From positions 496,001 to 560,000 of the forward strand of contig NZ_FRCS01000003.1 of assembly GCF_900143005.1 (NCBI RefSeq): a stretch of DNA of 64,000 nt, given 5' to 3'. Below are positions 34,606 through 43,042 of the stretch, piece by piece; position 1 is the first letter of the stretch, and every line of letters starts with the position of its first letter. A program made the translations under genes and the position numbers. The DNA is from Cryptosporangium aurantiacum. Its GTDB lineage: Bacteria > Actinomycetota > Actinomycetes > Mycobacteriales > Cryptosporangiaceae. The notes beneath the pieces were generated by a model. The model saw nothing but the letters and a program-made list of their open reading frames with translations, made no database searches and was not told the DNA's origin.

Positions 34606-34639
34606 GATTGCCTGCGCGGGAGCCCTCCCGGGGCCACAC

Positions 34640-34656
34640 GAAGACGTCAGGTCAGA
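34640..34656. promoter_or_regulatory. GTCAGA-type site
   Basis: GAAGACGTCAGGTCAGA fits GNNNAC-N5-GTCAGA. It is the middle of three copies in the gap between the divergent monooxygenase and permease genes. Confidence 0.6.
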
Positions 34657-34748
34657 ATATGGCGGTGGGTCGGCCATGGGTGGGCGCTTCAGCGCGGCTA
34701 TCCCCAGGCAATACCTCAAATCCCATGAGCCTCACCTCTTGCCAATCA

Positions 34749-34765
34749 GTAGACGTGATGTCAGA
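34749..34765. promoter_or_regulatory. Perfect GTAGAC-N5-GTCAGA site
   Basis: GTAGACGTGATGTCAGA, an exact copy 78 bp upstream of the APC permease start at 34843. It is the last copy of this family found; none of this quality appears in the intergenic regions to the right. Confidence 0.7.
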
Positions 34766-34842
34766 GTCGCCCCAGCCCGCGGCCGGCCGCTCGCCGCCGC
34801 CCGTCGCCGCGACCCGTCTTTCCGACTCTGGGAGTACCGCTC

Positions 34843-36498
34843 ATGCGCGACGACGCGCCTGACCGCATCACCGGCTCCGGATCCCCCGGCTGGGGCAACG
34901 CGCCCGCCACGGCGGCACCCCCACCGTGGGCTCCGGCACAGCGGGTCCCGGCCGGTGGGGCGCGGGGCCGGGTCGACGCTCTGCCGCCGGCCTACCCCAC
35001 GGCACCCAGCACCGGCGCGATCGGCCGGCCGCGCCGGCGCCCCCGGGCCAAACCGGTCGGCATACCGGAGCTGGTGCTGATCACGACGATGACGCATGCG
35101 CCGCTGGTGATGCTGTGGAGCGTCATGCCCACGACCTACCAGTTCAGTGGTGTCGTGGCGACGCCCCTCGTCTTCGGCCTCGGCGGCGGGGTGCTGCTGG
35201 TCTTCGCGATCGCCTACGGCGGCCTGGCCCGGCGGATCCGGCACAGCGGTGGTCTCTACGCGTTCGTGACCCACGGGCTCGGGCCGACGATCGGCCTCGG
35301 AGTCGCGGTGCTGGCCGTCCTGTCCTACAGCGTTCTTCTCGGCGGCGTCCTCGTCCTGCTCGCCGGAGTGCTCACCTCGTTCGTCGAGGGTCTGTTCGAC
35401 GTCCACATCTCACTGCAGGTCAGCCTGGTGATCGCGGTCGCGGCGGTGGTCGGCCTCGGCCGGCTCCAGCTGCGGACGCTGAGCCGGGTGTACCTCGGTC
35501 TGGCGGCCAGCCAGGCGATCGCCGTCCTCTGGATCGACTTCGGCGCGGTCACGACACCCGACCAGGGCCGGATCTCCTACGACGCGATCGATCCGGCCTG
35601 GCTCCTGGGCGGGTCGGTCAGCCTGGCTCTGTGTTTCGCGTTGACGTCGTTCATGGGCTCGGAGACCGGCGCCACGTACGCCGACGAGGTGACCGACCCC
35701 CAGCGCACGGTGCCCAGGGCCACGATCGTCTCCTACGCGGTCGCGGCGGTCGTGCTGCTGGTCAGCGGATGGGCGATCAGCGTGGCGACCGGACCGGAGA
35801 ACGCGGTGTCGATCGCGCAGGGCAGCTACGAGTCCCAGACCGGAGGCAACGGCCAACCGCTGGTCCTCGTGGTGGTCGGCCGCCTCGTCGGCCCCGAGCA
35901 CGTGATCACCGTGGTGCACCTGTTCACCGCGGCGCTGGTCCTCGGCGCCCTGGGCGCGTCGGCGTCGATCCACCACAGTGTCGCCCGGCAGATCGCCGGT
36001 CTCGCCCGGGACGGTGTCCTCCCGGCTTCGCTGGGCACCCGCCGTCACGGTGGTACCCCGGTGCGAGCCGGATGGCTCGCACCGCTCATCGCCGGCCCGC
36101 TGGCGCTGGTCGCGGTGTCGGTCGACAACACCGCGGTGGCGCTGGTGGTCGGAGTTCTGGGCGGCCTGGGCATCGTCGCCGTGCTCACGCTGACGTCGCT
36201 CGCCGCGGTCGTGTACTTCCTGCGCGGCGCGGAGGAAGACGACACCGGCTTCCTCGGGTGGGAGGGCCACCTGGTCGCGGGGGCCTTCGCGATGGTCGTG
36301 ACCGGCTTCGTCTTCGTCTACGCGCTCATCCGGCTGCCGAGCGTCCTGGCGGACGTAGCCCCGGCGGTCGGCTGGCTGTTCCCGGTGAGTCTCGGCGGTG
36401 CCTTCGTCGGCGGGGTGGTCTGGGCGCTGGTCCTGCGAACCACCCGCCCCGAGGTGCTGGCACGCGTCGGCCGCTCCGAACCGTCAGCGCCGGAGTGA
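34843..36498 (+). CDS. APC-superfamily amino acid/organic acid permease
   Basis: A 551-aa membrane protein. Residues 1-70 are a P/A/G-rich cytoplasmic extension, followed by about 12 hydrophobic segments starting at GIPELVLITTMTHAPLVMLW. The segment SFMGSETGATYADEVTDPQRTVPRA is the conserved APC-family stretch after the sixth helix (GxE...DPxxxxPRA). It imports an amino acid, polyamine or related acid. Its control region has three GTCAGA-type sites, so it is likely induced with the catabolic genes and may carry the substrate (inference). Its last 15 bp overlap the convergent oxidoreductase gene. Confidence 0.88.
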   Translation: MRDDAPDRITGSGSPGWGNAPATAAPPPWAPAQRVPAGGARGRVDALPPAYPTAPSTGAIGRPRRRPRAKPVGIPELVLITTMTHAPLVMLWSVMPTTYQFSGVVATPLVFGLGGGVLLVFAIAYGGLARRIRHSGGLYAFVTHGLGPTIGLGVAVLAVLSYSVLLGGVLVLLAGVLTSFVEGLFDVHISLQVSLVIAVAAVVGLGRLQLRTLSRVYLGLAASQAIAVLWIDFGAVTTPDQGRISYDAIDPAWLLGGSVSLALCFALTSFMGSETGATYADEVTDPQRTVPRATIVSYAVAAVVLLVSGWAISVATGPENAVSIAQGSYESQTGGNGQPLVLVVVGRLVGPEHVITVVHLFTAALVLGALGASASIHHSVARQIAGLARDGVLPASLGTRRHGGTPVRAGWLAPLIAGPLALVAVSVDNTAVALVVGVLGGLGIVAVLTLTSLAAVVYFLRGAEEDDTGFLGWEGHLVAGAFAMVVTGFVFVYALIRLPSVLADVAPAVGWLFPVSLGGAFVGGVVWALVLRTTRPEVLARVGRSEPSAPE

Positions 36499-37563
36499 GA
36501 CCCAGCCGGCACCCTCGGCGGAGCGCCGGGCGGCGTCGGTGACGGCGATCGCTCGCGCTCCGTCCGCGAACGTGGGGACGTCGGTCGGCTGACCGTCGAA
36601 CGCCGGCAGCCAGTCGGCGAGCATCAGCGCCGTCGCCCGGATCGCCGACCCGGCCAGGCCACCCGGCAACTCCGCGTCGCCGGGCGGGCGCCGGTCGGAC
36701 AGCGGCAGCGGCGCGAGCCCCGGATCCTCGGCGCGGGCGGCCCGCAGCTCCGCCCCACGGATCGTGCCCGACCCGACGATCGTGCCGTTACTGCCGAACA
36801 GCTCCAGCCCGACGTGGTCGGCGTGCGCACCCATCACCGAGACGCTCAGCACGGCCAGCGCTCCGGAGGCCAGCCGCAGCAGCAGCGCCGCGGTGTCGTC
36901 CGCGGTCACGGCGAGGGTGCCGCCGTCCGGGAGCTCCCGGCGCGGCACCGTCGTCCGGACCTCGGCGCAGACGGCGACCGGATCACCGAGCAGTGTGCAG
37001 ATCAGGTCGAGGTCGTGCACCAGGATCCCGGACAGGTAGCCGCCGCCCTGGTCGCGGTCGTACATCCAGGTCGCCTGGAGCGGGTGGCTCGGATGCCAGT
37101 ACGACGCGCTCCGGTTGACCTGCGCGTAGTACGGCGTCCCGAGATAACCGCCGCGGACGGCGTCCCACAGGGCCAGCCGGTCCGGTAGCCATCGGCTCTC
37201 GAAGCAGCAGGCTGCCGGGCGGTCGCTCGCGGCGGCCGCCCGGACCAGTTCGTCCGCACCGGCGGCGTCGAGTGCCAGCGGTTTCTCGCAGAGCACGGCC
37301 TTGCCGGCGGCCAGCGCGGCGAGCGTGATCTCCCGGTGCGATCCGGTCGGCGTCGCGACCGAGATCAGGTCCAGGTCGTTCCGCTCCACGAACGACCGCC
37401 AGTCGGTCGAGACGTCGCTGACCCCCAGCTTCCCGGCCGCCTTCGCCAGCCGCTCGGGCGTGCGGGCGCAGAGCCCGACCAATTCGTAGCCCGGCACCGC
37501 CTGGAACGCCGGCGCCTGCACGCGGGCGCCCCAGCCGACGCCGACGATCCCAACCCGGATCAT
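36484..37563 (-). CDS. Gfo/Idh/MocA-family oxidoreductase
   Basis: A 359-aa NAD(P)-dependent oxidoreductase. The N-terminal Rossmann fold has VGIVGVGWGARVQAPAF, then SVATPTGSHREI, and the family signature CEKPLALDAAG near residue 95, followed by the mixed alpha/beta C-terminal domain (GGGYLSGILVHDLDLICTLLG). Members usually act on sugars or cyclitols, some on bile pigments or dihydrodiols. In this operon with a thiolase and a DUF35 fusion, a hydroxyacyl or alicyclic substrate is possible. ATG 37563 overlaps the thiolase stop by four bases. Confidence 0.9.
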   Translation of the reverse strand: MIRVGIVGVGWGARVQAPAFQAVPGYELVGLCARTPERLAKAAGKLGVSDVSTDWRSFVERNDLDLISVATPTGSHREITLAALAAGKAVLCEKPLALDAAGADELVRAAAASDRPAACCFESRWLPDRLALWDAVRGGYLGTPYYAQVNRSASYWHPSHPLQATWMYDRDQGGGYLSGILVHDLDLICTLLGDPVAVCAEVRTTVPRRELPDGGTLAVTADDTAALLLRLASGALAVLSVSVMGAHADHVGLELFGSNGTIVGSGTIRGAELRAARAEDPGLAPLPLSDRRPPGDAELPGGLAGSAIRATALMLADWLPAFDGQPTDVPTFADGARAIAVTDAARRSAEGAGWVSLRR

Positions 37564-38720
37564 CCGCGGTCCACCGAGAGCACGGTGACCGCGGAGACGG
37601 CGGTCGGGCCACCGACGTTGTGCGCCAGGGCGTTCCGGGCGCCGTCCACCTGGTTGTGCGACTCACCGCGGAGCTGCTCGAACAACTCCACGCACTGAGC
37701 CACACCGGTCGCGCCCGGCGGATGCCCCTTCGCCTTCAGCCCGCCGCTGGGGTTGACCGGCTTGGCGCCGCCAACGCTCGTCACGCCGTCCTCCACCAGC
37801 CGATACGCACCGAGTCGGGGCGCGAAGCCGAGGTCCTCGTACGAGATCATCTCCACGCCGGTGAAGCAGTCGTGCACCTCGGCCACGTCGATGTCGTCCG
37901 GCCCGAGCCCCGCCATCGTGTACGCGGCCCGCGCGGCCTTCACCGTCGGCGGGAACGTCGTCATGTCGGTCTTGTGCTGGTGCATCACCCGGTCGAGGCC
38001 GAGCCCGACGCCCCGTACCCAGACCGGCCGATCGGTGTACCGGTCGACGACGTCCTCGGCGACGAGCAGCAGCGCGGCGGCCCCGTCGCTCTGCGGCGTG
38101 CAGTCGTACAGGCCGAACGGTGCGACGACCATCGGCGCGGCCAGCGCCTGCTCGACCGTGATCTCGAAGCGCAGCTGCGCCTTCGGGTTGCTCACGGCGT
38201 GCCGGTGGTTCTTCACGGCCACCATCGCCATGTGCTCCCGGGTGGCCGGCGACTCGTGGAGGTAGCGGGCGACGTGCAGCGCGAAGTTCGCCGGTGCGAC
38301 CAGGCCCAGCGGGTAGTCCCAGGCCATGTCGCGGGTCAACGCCGCCCACTCCCAGAACGTGCTGCGGGCCGAGGACTCGCGCACCTTGTCGGCACCGACC
38401 ACCAGGGCGACGTCCACCACGCCCGAGCCGACCGCGTACGTCGCGTTGCGGACCGCGTCGTTGCCGGTCGCGCACGCGTTCTCCACCCGGGTCACCGGAA
38501 TGTCGAGCAGGCCGCACGAGTCGGCCAGGATGCCGGACGGAAACCCGTCGGTGGTGGTCAGCTCCCCGAACCAGGCGGCCTGGATATCGGCCCGGTCCAG
38601 TCCCTTCTCGACGCTGTCGGCCATCTCGGTGACCGCCATCGGCACCAGGTCCTTCAGCCCGAGCCCGAAGTGCTCGCCGAAGGCCGTCATGCCGGCTCCC
38701 ACGACCGCGACCCGCCTCAT
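37560..38720 (-). CDS. SCP-x/acetyl-CoA acetyltransferase-type thiolase, catalytic residues intact
   Basis: A 386-aa thiolase-fold enzyme of the SCP-x type. It keeps the nucleophilic Cys (ENACATGNDAV), the first His (EVHDCFTG) and the GHP motif (GGLKAKGHPPGATG), so it should cleave 3-ketoacyl-CoA with CoA. Of the four thiolase-fold proteins in the window this is the only one with a complete set. It overlaps both the DUF35 fusion upstream and the oxidoreductase downstream by four bases. The DUF35 domain of the fusion is its likely partner. Confidence 0.92.
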   Translation of the reverse strand: MRRVAVVGAGMTAFGEHFGLGLKDLVPMAVTEMADSVEKGLDRADIQAAWFGELTTTDGFPSGILADSCGLLDIPVTRVENACATGNDAVRNATYAVGSGVVDVALVVGADKVRESSARSTFWEWAALTRDMAWDYPLGLVAPANFALHVARYLHESPATREHMAMVAVKNHRHAVSNPKAQLRFEITVEQALAAPMVVAPFGLYDCTPQSDGAAALLLVAEDVVDRYTDRPVWVRGVGLGLDRVMHQHKTDMTTFPPTVKAARAAYTMAGLGPDDIDVAEVHDCFTGVEMISYEDLGFAPRLGAYRLVEDGVTSVGGAKPVNPSGGLKAKGHPPGATGVAQCVELFEQLRGESHNQVDGARNALAHNVGGPTAVSAVTVLSVDRG

Positions 38721-39937
38721 CGCCCACCCTCCGTCGCGGGCGAACCCGCCGTCGTTACCCAGCCGTCAACCTCGTCCGGACGCTCGGGCAGCAGCGCGTA
38801 CCCGTAGTCGGGGATTCCGGTCCGAACCGCCATCCGGCGGAAGACCAACCGGCCGCGGTCCCCGATCCCCGCGGTCCCGGCCCGCACGCCGGTCACCGGT
38901 ACCAGCGCCCGCACGCCGACGTCGTCGAGCTCGACGATCACCAGCGAGTACGGCGTCGCGATCCCGGGCACGGGGACGTGGACGGTCACCGCGGTGTAGA
39001 CCTCACCGGTACGCGGCAACGGCACGGCCGCCCAGCGCCCCTCGGCGCCGCACCCCAGGCAGCGGTACCGGGGCGGAAACGCGAGCGTTCCGCAGGCGGC
39101 GCAGGCCGCCGCCTCCCACCGGAGCTTCGGGGTGAACGCCCGCTCGTAGGCGGCGAGCGGCAGTGCGATCTCGGGCCCCGGCGTCTCCCGCTGAACGTCC
39201 ATCGGCGCCGCGGACCGTTCGTCCCGGCGGACCACCGCAGGCAGGCCGTCCACGGTCACGGCGGCGGCACTCGCCTGTTCCACCGCGAGCACGAGGCCGG
39301 CCCCGGTCAGTGCCGCCAGCGCGAACAACGCGGCGCTCGCTCCGGTCGTGGGCAACGCCGGTGGACGGCCCTCAGCCAGCGCGGAGGCCTGCCGCGCCGC
39401 CAGCCCGGCCACGACCGCGGGCTTGGACGGCAGCGCTAGACGATCCACGGCCACGCCGGCCCCGCGATCCCGCTCCAGCCGGGGATCGTCGTAGTCGCGG
39501 GTCACACCGTCGCGGCCCCGCGCGCGAACCGGAAGGCTGCGGGTCACGCGTGCCACCGGCTCCACCTCCGGGCCGACCGTGTCCACCAGGACCGCCGCCG
39601 CACCAGCCGGCGCGAGGTCCGCCGCGATGACCAGCGTGCCCGGCGCGGCGCCCGCCACGGCGTCCAGTGCGGCAGGCGCACCTCCGACCTGCTCCACGAC
39701 CGGCACGTCGGAGGGAAGTCCCAGCCCGGCGAGAAGCGCCGCCCCGTTGCCCCCGTCGAGCAGCGGCAGGTCCCGGCTGACGAGGACGACCCGGCCGACC
39801 GTCTCCGACCGACCGCTCAGCGCGGCCCTGCCTGCGGCGACACCCATCGTGACCACGTCTTCGTCCCGGCCCGCGACCCGAACCGTGTGACTCCCCCACG
39901 GCGGGAGGTAGGTCCCGACCGCGCTCAACTGCCCCAT
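38717..39937 (-). CDS. Thiolase-like/HMG-CoA synthase-like domain fused to a DUF35 OB-fold
   Basis: A 406-aa protein in two parts. The first about 265 residues resemble a degenerate HMG-CoA-synthase/thiolase half (MGQLSAVGTYLPPW, VVTMGVAAGRAAL) without a clear catalytic Cys. The rest is a DUF35 domain with a rubredoxin-like zinc ribbon (CAACGTLAFPPRYRCLGCG) and an OB-fold (TGEVYTAVTVHVPVPGIATP). DUF35 proteins bind SCP-x thiolases or Ltp2 aldolases. ATG 39937 has GAAGGAG upstream. It leads the three-gene operon, and a perfect TTGAC-N6-GTCAA palindrome lies 55 bp upstream. Confidence 0.85.
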   Translation of the reverse strand: MGQLSAVGTYLPPWGSHTVRVAGRDEDVVTMGVAAGRAALSGRSETVGRVVLVSRDLPLLDGGNGAALLAGLGLPSDVPVVEQVGGAPAALDAVAGAAPGTLVIAADLAPAGAAAVLVDTVGPEVEPVARVTRSLPVRARGRDGVTRDYDDPRLERDRGAGVAVDRLALPSKPAVVAGLAARQASALAEGRPPALPTTGASAALFALAALTGAGLVLAVEQASAAAVTVDGLPAVVRRDERSAAPMDVQRETPGPEIALPLAAYERAFTPKLRWEAAACAACGTLAFPPRYRCLGCGAEGRWAAVPLPRTGEVYTAVTVHVPVPGIATPYSLVIVELDDVGVRALVPVTGVRAGTAGIGDRGRLVFRRMAVRTGIPDYGYALLPERPDEVDGWVTTAGSPATEGGR

Positions 39938-39991
39938 TCGGCGCTCCTTCGCTGGCGGGGAAGACCGGATGCGGCCCGACGTTAGGAGAAC

Positions 39992-40007
39992 TTGACAGTT
40001 TCGTCAA
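39992..40007. promoter_or_regulatory. TTGAC-N6-GTCAA palindrome in divergent promoter
   Basis: TTGACAGTTTCGTCAA with both halves perfect. It lies between the DUF35-fusion operon (minus) and the enoyl-CoA hydratase operon (plus) and is the first member of the right-hand site family. Confidence 0.75.
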
Positions 40008-40122
40008 AGACTTGTGGGATGAAGGGCGATCGGGAGCCAGCTGCTCTCATCCGAGCTGCTTATTCGAGCACCTAGACCGTGATGACGGTTTTATCGACAG
40101 CGGCCGACACGAGGAGAGGTTC

Positions 40123-40935
40123 ATGGGCGATCCGTTCGGGCCGGAGCTGCTGGTCGAGTCCCGGGGCGCCGTCCGCGTAGTGACGCTCAACCGGCCGGAG
40201 GCGTTGAACGCGACCAACGAGGCACTACACACGGCGCTCATCGAGGTCTGGCACCACCTCGCGGCCGACCCCGAGGCCAGGGCGGTGGTCCTCACCGGCG
40301 CCGGCCGCGCGTTCAGCGCGGGCGGCGACCTGCAGCACTTCGTCGACCTCTGGGACGACCGCGCCGCCCGCCGGCGGGAGATCGACGACGCCGGGCGGCT
40401 CGTCGCCGAGATGCTCGACTTCCCGTTGCCGATCGTCGCGGCGGTCAACGGCCCGGCCGTCGGACTCGGGTGCAGCCTCGCCTGCTGCAGCGACATCGTC
40501 CTGATCGCCGAGAGTGCCTACATCGCCGACCCGCACGTCGGGGTCGGGCTGACCGCGGCGGACGGCGGCGCACCGGCGTGGCCGCTGCTGATGGGCATGC
40601 TGCGCGCCAAGGAGTACCTGTTGACCGGGGAGCGGATCCCGGCCGATTAGGCGGTCGCGCTCGGCCTGGCCAACCGGGTCGTTCCGGACGGGGAGGCGCT
40701 GGAGGCGGCTGTCACGCTGGCGACGAAGCTCGCGGCGCTGCCCCCACAGGCGGTGCAGAGCACCAAGCGGGCGCTGAACCTGCACCTGAAGCGGGCGGTC
40801 GCCGGGGTGATCGAGTACGCGCTCGCCGAGGAGTTCCAGTCGTTCGACACCCCGGAGCACCGCGCCCTGGTGACCGCGTTTCTGGAGAACGCCCGGGCGC
40901 GGGCCGCGTCCCGTACTCCGGGCACCCGGGCATGA
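40123..40935 (+). pseudogene. Enoyl-CoA hydratase/isomerase interrupted by an in-frame TAG
   Basis: A crotonase-family gene of 270 codons with one in-frame stop. Residues 1-175 run from MGDPFGPELLVESRGAV through the oxyanion motif AGRAFSAGGDLQ and VNGPAVGLGCSLAC to GERIPAD, then TAG at 40648-40650. The same frame continues without a break as AVALGLANRVVPDGEALEAA and ends at 40933-40935. Family members have Glu (ADEAVALGL) at the stop, so one GAG-to-TAG change explains it. The end overlaps the next ATG by four bases as in an intact operon. It is a recent pseudogene, a read-through gene or a sequence error. Confidence 0.88.
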
Positions 40936-42098
40936 CCGCGGGCCTGATCGAGGCCGACAACCTCCTGGCGTACTCCGCGGGCGTGCGGGAGTATCTGGCG
41001 TCCACACCGGATCTCGACCGCTGGCGCGGCCTCCACCACGGCACCACCGAGGATCGGATCACCTCCCACGCGCGGCTGATCGGCGAGCTGTACCGCGCCG
41101 GGTGGAACCGGTACGGATGGCCGGTCGACGCGGGTGGGCTGGGCGGCGACGAGCGGCATCGCGCCGTTCTGTACGACGCGCTGTCCGCCGCCGGGCTCCC
41201 GGTACCGGAGCCGTACCTGATGCTGGAGACGCTCGGGCCGCCGCTGCTGCGGTTCGCGCCCGCGCTCGCAGCCGAGGTGGTGCCGGCCTACCTGCGCGGC
41301 GAGGAGTGGTGGGGGCAGGGGTTCTCCGAGCCCGACGCCGGTAGCGACCTGGCCGGTCTGCGCACCCGGGCCACGCGGGACGGGGACGTCTACCGGGTCG
41401 AAGGGCAGAAGATCTGGACGTCGCACGGTGCGACCGCCCGGCGGCTGGTCTGCCTGGTCCGCACCGGCACCCCGGCCGAACGGCATCGCGGGCTGACGAT
41501 GCTCATGGTCGACACGGACGCGCCCGGCGTCTCCGTCCGGCCGATCGGGCTGGCCAGCGGCCGCAACGAGCTGGCAGAGATCTTTCTCGACGACGTCCAG
41601 GTCCCGACGAACCGGCTGATCGGCGCGGAGGGCCAGGGCTGGGCGGTGGCGATGTACCTGCTCCAGTTCGAGCGCGCGATGTTCGCGTGGCTGTCGGCCG
41701 CGGTGGCGCTGCGCCGCCTCCGGGAACTCCGCGCACAAGCGACGCAGTCCCCGCTGCCGGACGGTGCGACGAGCCGGTTCGGGGCCTGCTACGCGGACCT
41801 GATCGCGCTGCGATCCCGGAGCGCGGCCACCGTCCGGCGCCTCGCGGCCGGTGAGCCGGTCGGCCCGGAGGCGAGCGTCGACAAGATTCTCCTCGGACAG
41901 CTGGAGACCGACCTGCACGACCTGGCGCGGGACATCCCGGGAACCGGATTCCTGCTGCGGCCCGATCCCGACGCCGACACCTGGCGGGCGGACTGGTGGT
42001 ACAGCCGCGCCGCCACGATCATGGGCGGCTCCGCCGAGGTGCAGCGGACGATCCTCGCCGACCACGTACTCGGCCTCCCCCGCGAGCGCACCGCATGA
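40932..42098 (+). CDS. Acyl-CoA dehydrogenase, larger subunit type
   Basis: A 388-aa acyl-CoA dehydrogenase with WGQGFSEPDAGSDLAGL, RVEGQKIWTSHG, and C-terminal MGGSAEVQRTILADHVLGLPR. The MCAD-type Glu position (IYEGT) is replaced (IMGGS). The start ATG 40932 overlaps the end of the interrupted hydratase gene (ATGA). The next gene, a 315-aa small-type subunit, overlaps by four bases and is the probable partner. The ATGA coupling suggests that the upstream nonsense codon could reduce translation of this gene. Confidence 0.9.
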   Translation: MTAGLIEADNLLAYSAGVREYLASTPDLDRWRGLHHGTTEDRITSHARLIGELYRAGWNRYGWPVDAGGLGGDERHRAVLYDALSAAGLPVPEPYLMLETLGPPLLRFAPALAAEVVPAYLRGEEWWGQGFSEPDAGSDLAGLRTRATRDGDVYRVEGQKIWTSHGATARRLVCLVRTGTPAERHRGLTMLMVDTDAPGVSVRPIGLASGRNELAEIFLDDVQVPTNRLIGAEGQGWAVAMYLLQFERAMFAWLSAAVALRRLRELRAQATQSPLPDGATSRFGACYADLIALRSRSAATVRRLAAGEPVGPEASVDKILLGQLETDLHDLARDIPGTGFLLRPDPDADTWRADWWYSRAATIMGGSAEVQRTILADHVLGLPRERTA

Positions 42099-43042
42099 GC
42101 ACCGGCCTCGACCGGGACACCGCGGAGCAGCTCACCGCCTCCCTGCACGCGGTCTTCACCGCTGCCCCCGAGCACCCCGAGACGGCGCTGACCGACCTGG
42201 GCTGGGACGACGTCCGCGCCGCCGATCCGGTCGCCGCGACCCGGCTGCTGTTCACCGCGCACGGTCGTGCGTTGGCGACGTCCCGGCTGCTCGACGGCGT
42301 CGTACTCGACGAGATTCCGCCGGTGTCGGCGGCACGTCGGGCTGTCCTCTACCCGTATCCGGACGGCGGCGGACTCCCGGGCCGGCGGGGCGTCCTCCTC
42401 GGACCTCTGGACGGGATCGACGAGGTGGTCGTCCTGACGGAGTACGCGGCTCCGGTGCGCCTTCCGGCCGACGCGGTGGCTCGCGCCGCCGCCCCCGCCT
42501 CCGGGTTCGACCGCACGTCGCGCTGGCTCGTCGTCGACGAAGTGCCCTGGCCGGACACGACTCCACCGGCCGGGCCACCGCCGGACCGGGCGATCGCGGC
42601 CGCGCGCCGCGCGCTCGCCGCCGAGCTGATCGGGGTCACCGACTCCGCGCTGTCCCTCGCCGTGGAGCACACCACGAGCCGCACGCAGTTCGGACGGCCG
42701 ATCGGTTCCTTCCAGGCGGTCCGGCACCGCCTCGCGGAGGCCTACGTCGCCCTGGAGGCCGCGCGGTCAACGCTGGACGCCGCCGAGGCGGACGGGACGC
42801 CCTGGTCCGCGGCGCTCGCCAAGCGGGCGGCCGGGCTGGCCCAGGCAGGGACGCTCCGCACGGCGGTCCAGGTGTGCGGGGCCATGGGTGTGGCCGGCGA
42901 AGGACCCGTCCACGCGTACGTCGCGCGGGGCGCCGCACTCGACGCGCTGCTCGGCGGCCACCGGTCGCTGACCGCATCTCTCGGTGCTGCTCTGCTCTCC
43001 GGCGCGGAACTGCACCCCGTGGTGACGATGGAGGACGCGTGA
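42095..43042 (+). CDS. Acyl-CoA dehydrogenase, small subunit type
   Basis: A 315-aa protein, short for the family. The N-terminal half is degenerate. The C-terminal domain keeps TQFGRPIGSFQAVRHRLAEA and VCGAMGVAGEGPVHAYVARG, where usual members read GGxGYTWEH; the Trp-Glu-His is changed here to GEG. Probable non-catalytic or atypical partner of the 388-aa protein just upstream. ATG 42095 overlaps the previous stop and its own stop overlaps the next GTG. Confidence 0.85.
   Translation: MSTGLDRDTAEQLTASLHAVFTAAPEHPETALTDLGWDDVRAADPVAATRLLFTAHGRALATSRLLDGVVLDEIPPVSAARRAVLYPYPDGGGLPGRRGVLLGPLDGIDEVVVLTEYAAPVRLPADAVARAAAPASGFDRTSRWLVVDEVPWPDTTPPAGPPPDRAIAAARRALAAELIGVTDSALSLAVEHTTSRTQFGRPIGSFQAVRHRLAEAYVALEAARSTLDAAEADGTPWSAALAKRAAGLAQAGTLRTAVQVCGAMGVAGEGPVHAYVARGAALDALLGGHRSLTASLGAALLSGAELHPVVTMEDA

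Noticed and set aside
40753-40935. A separate 60-codon gene after the interrupted enoyl-CoA hydratase.
   Set aside because: It is the in-frame C-terminal part of the crotonase gene, not an independent gene.
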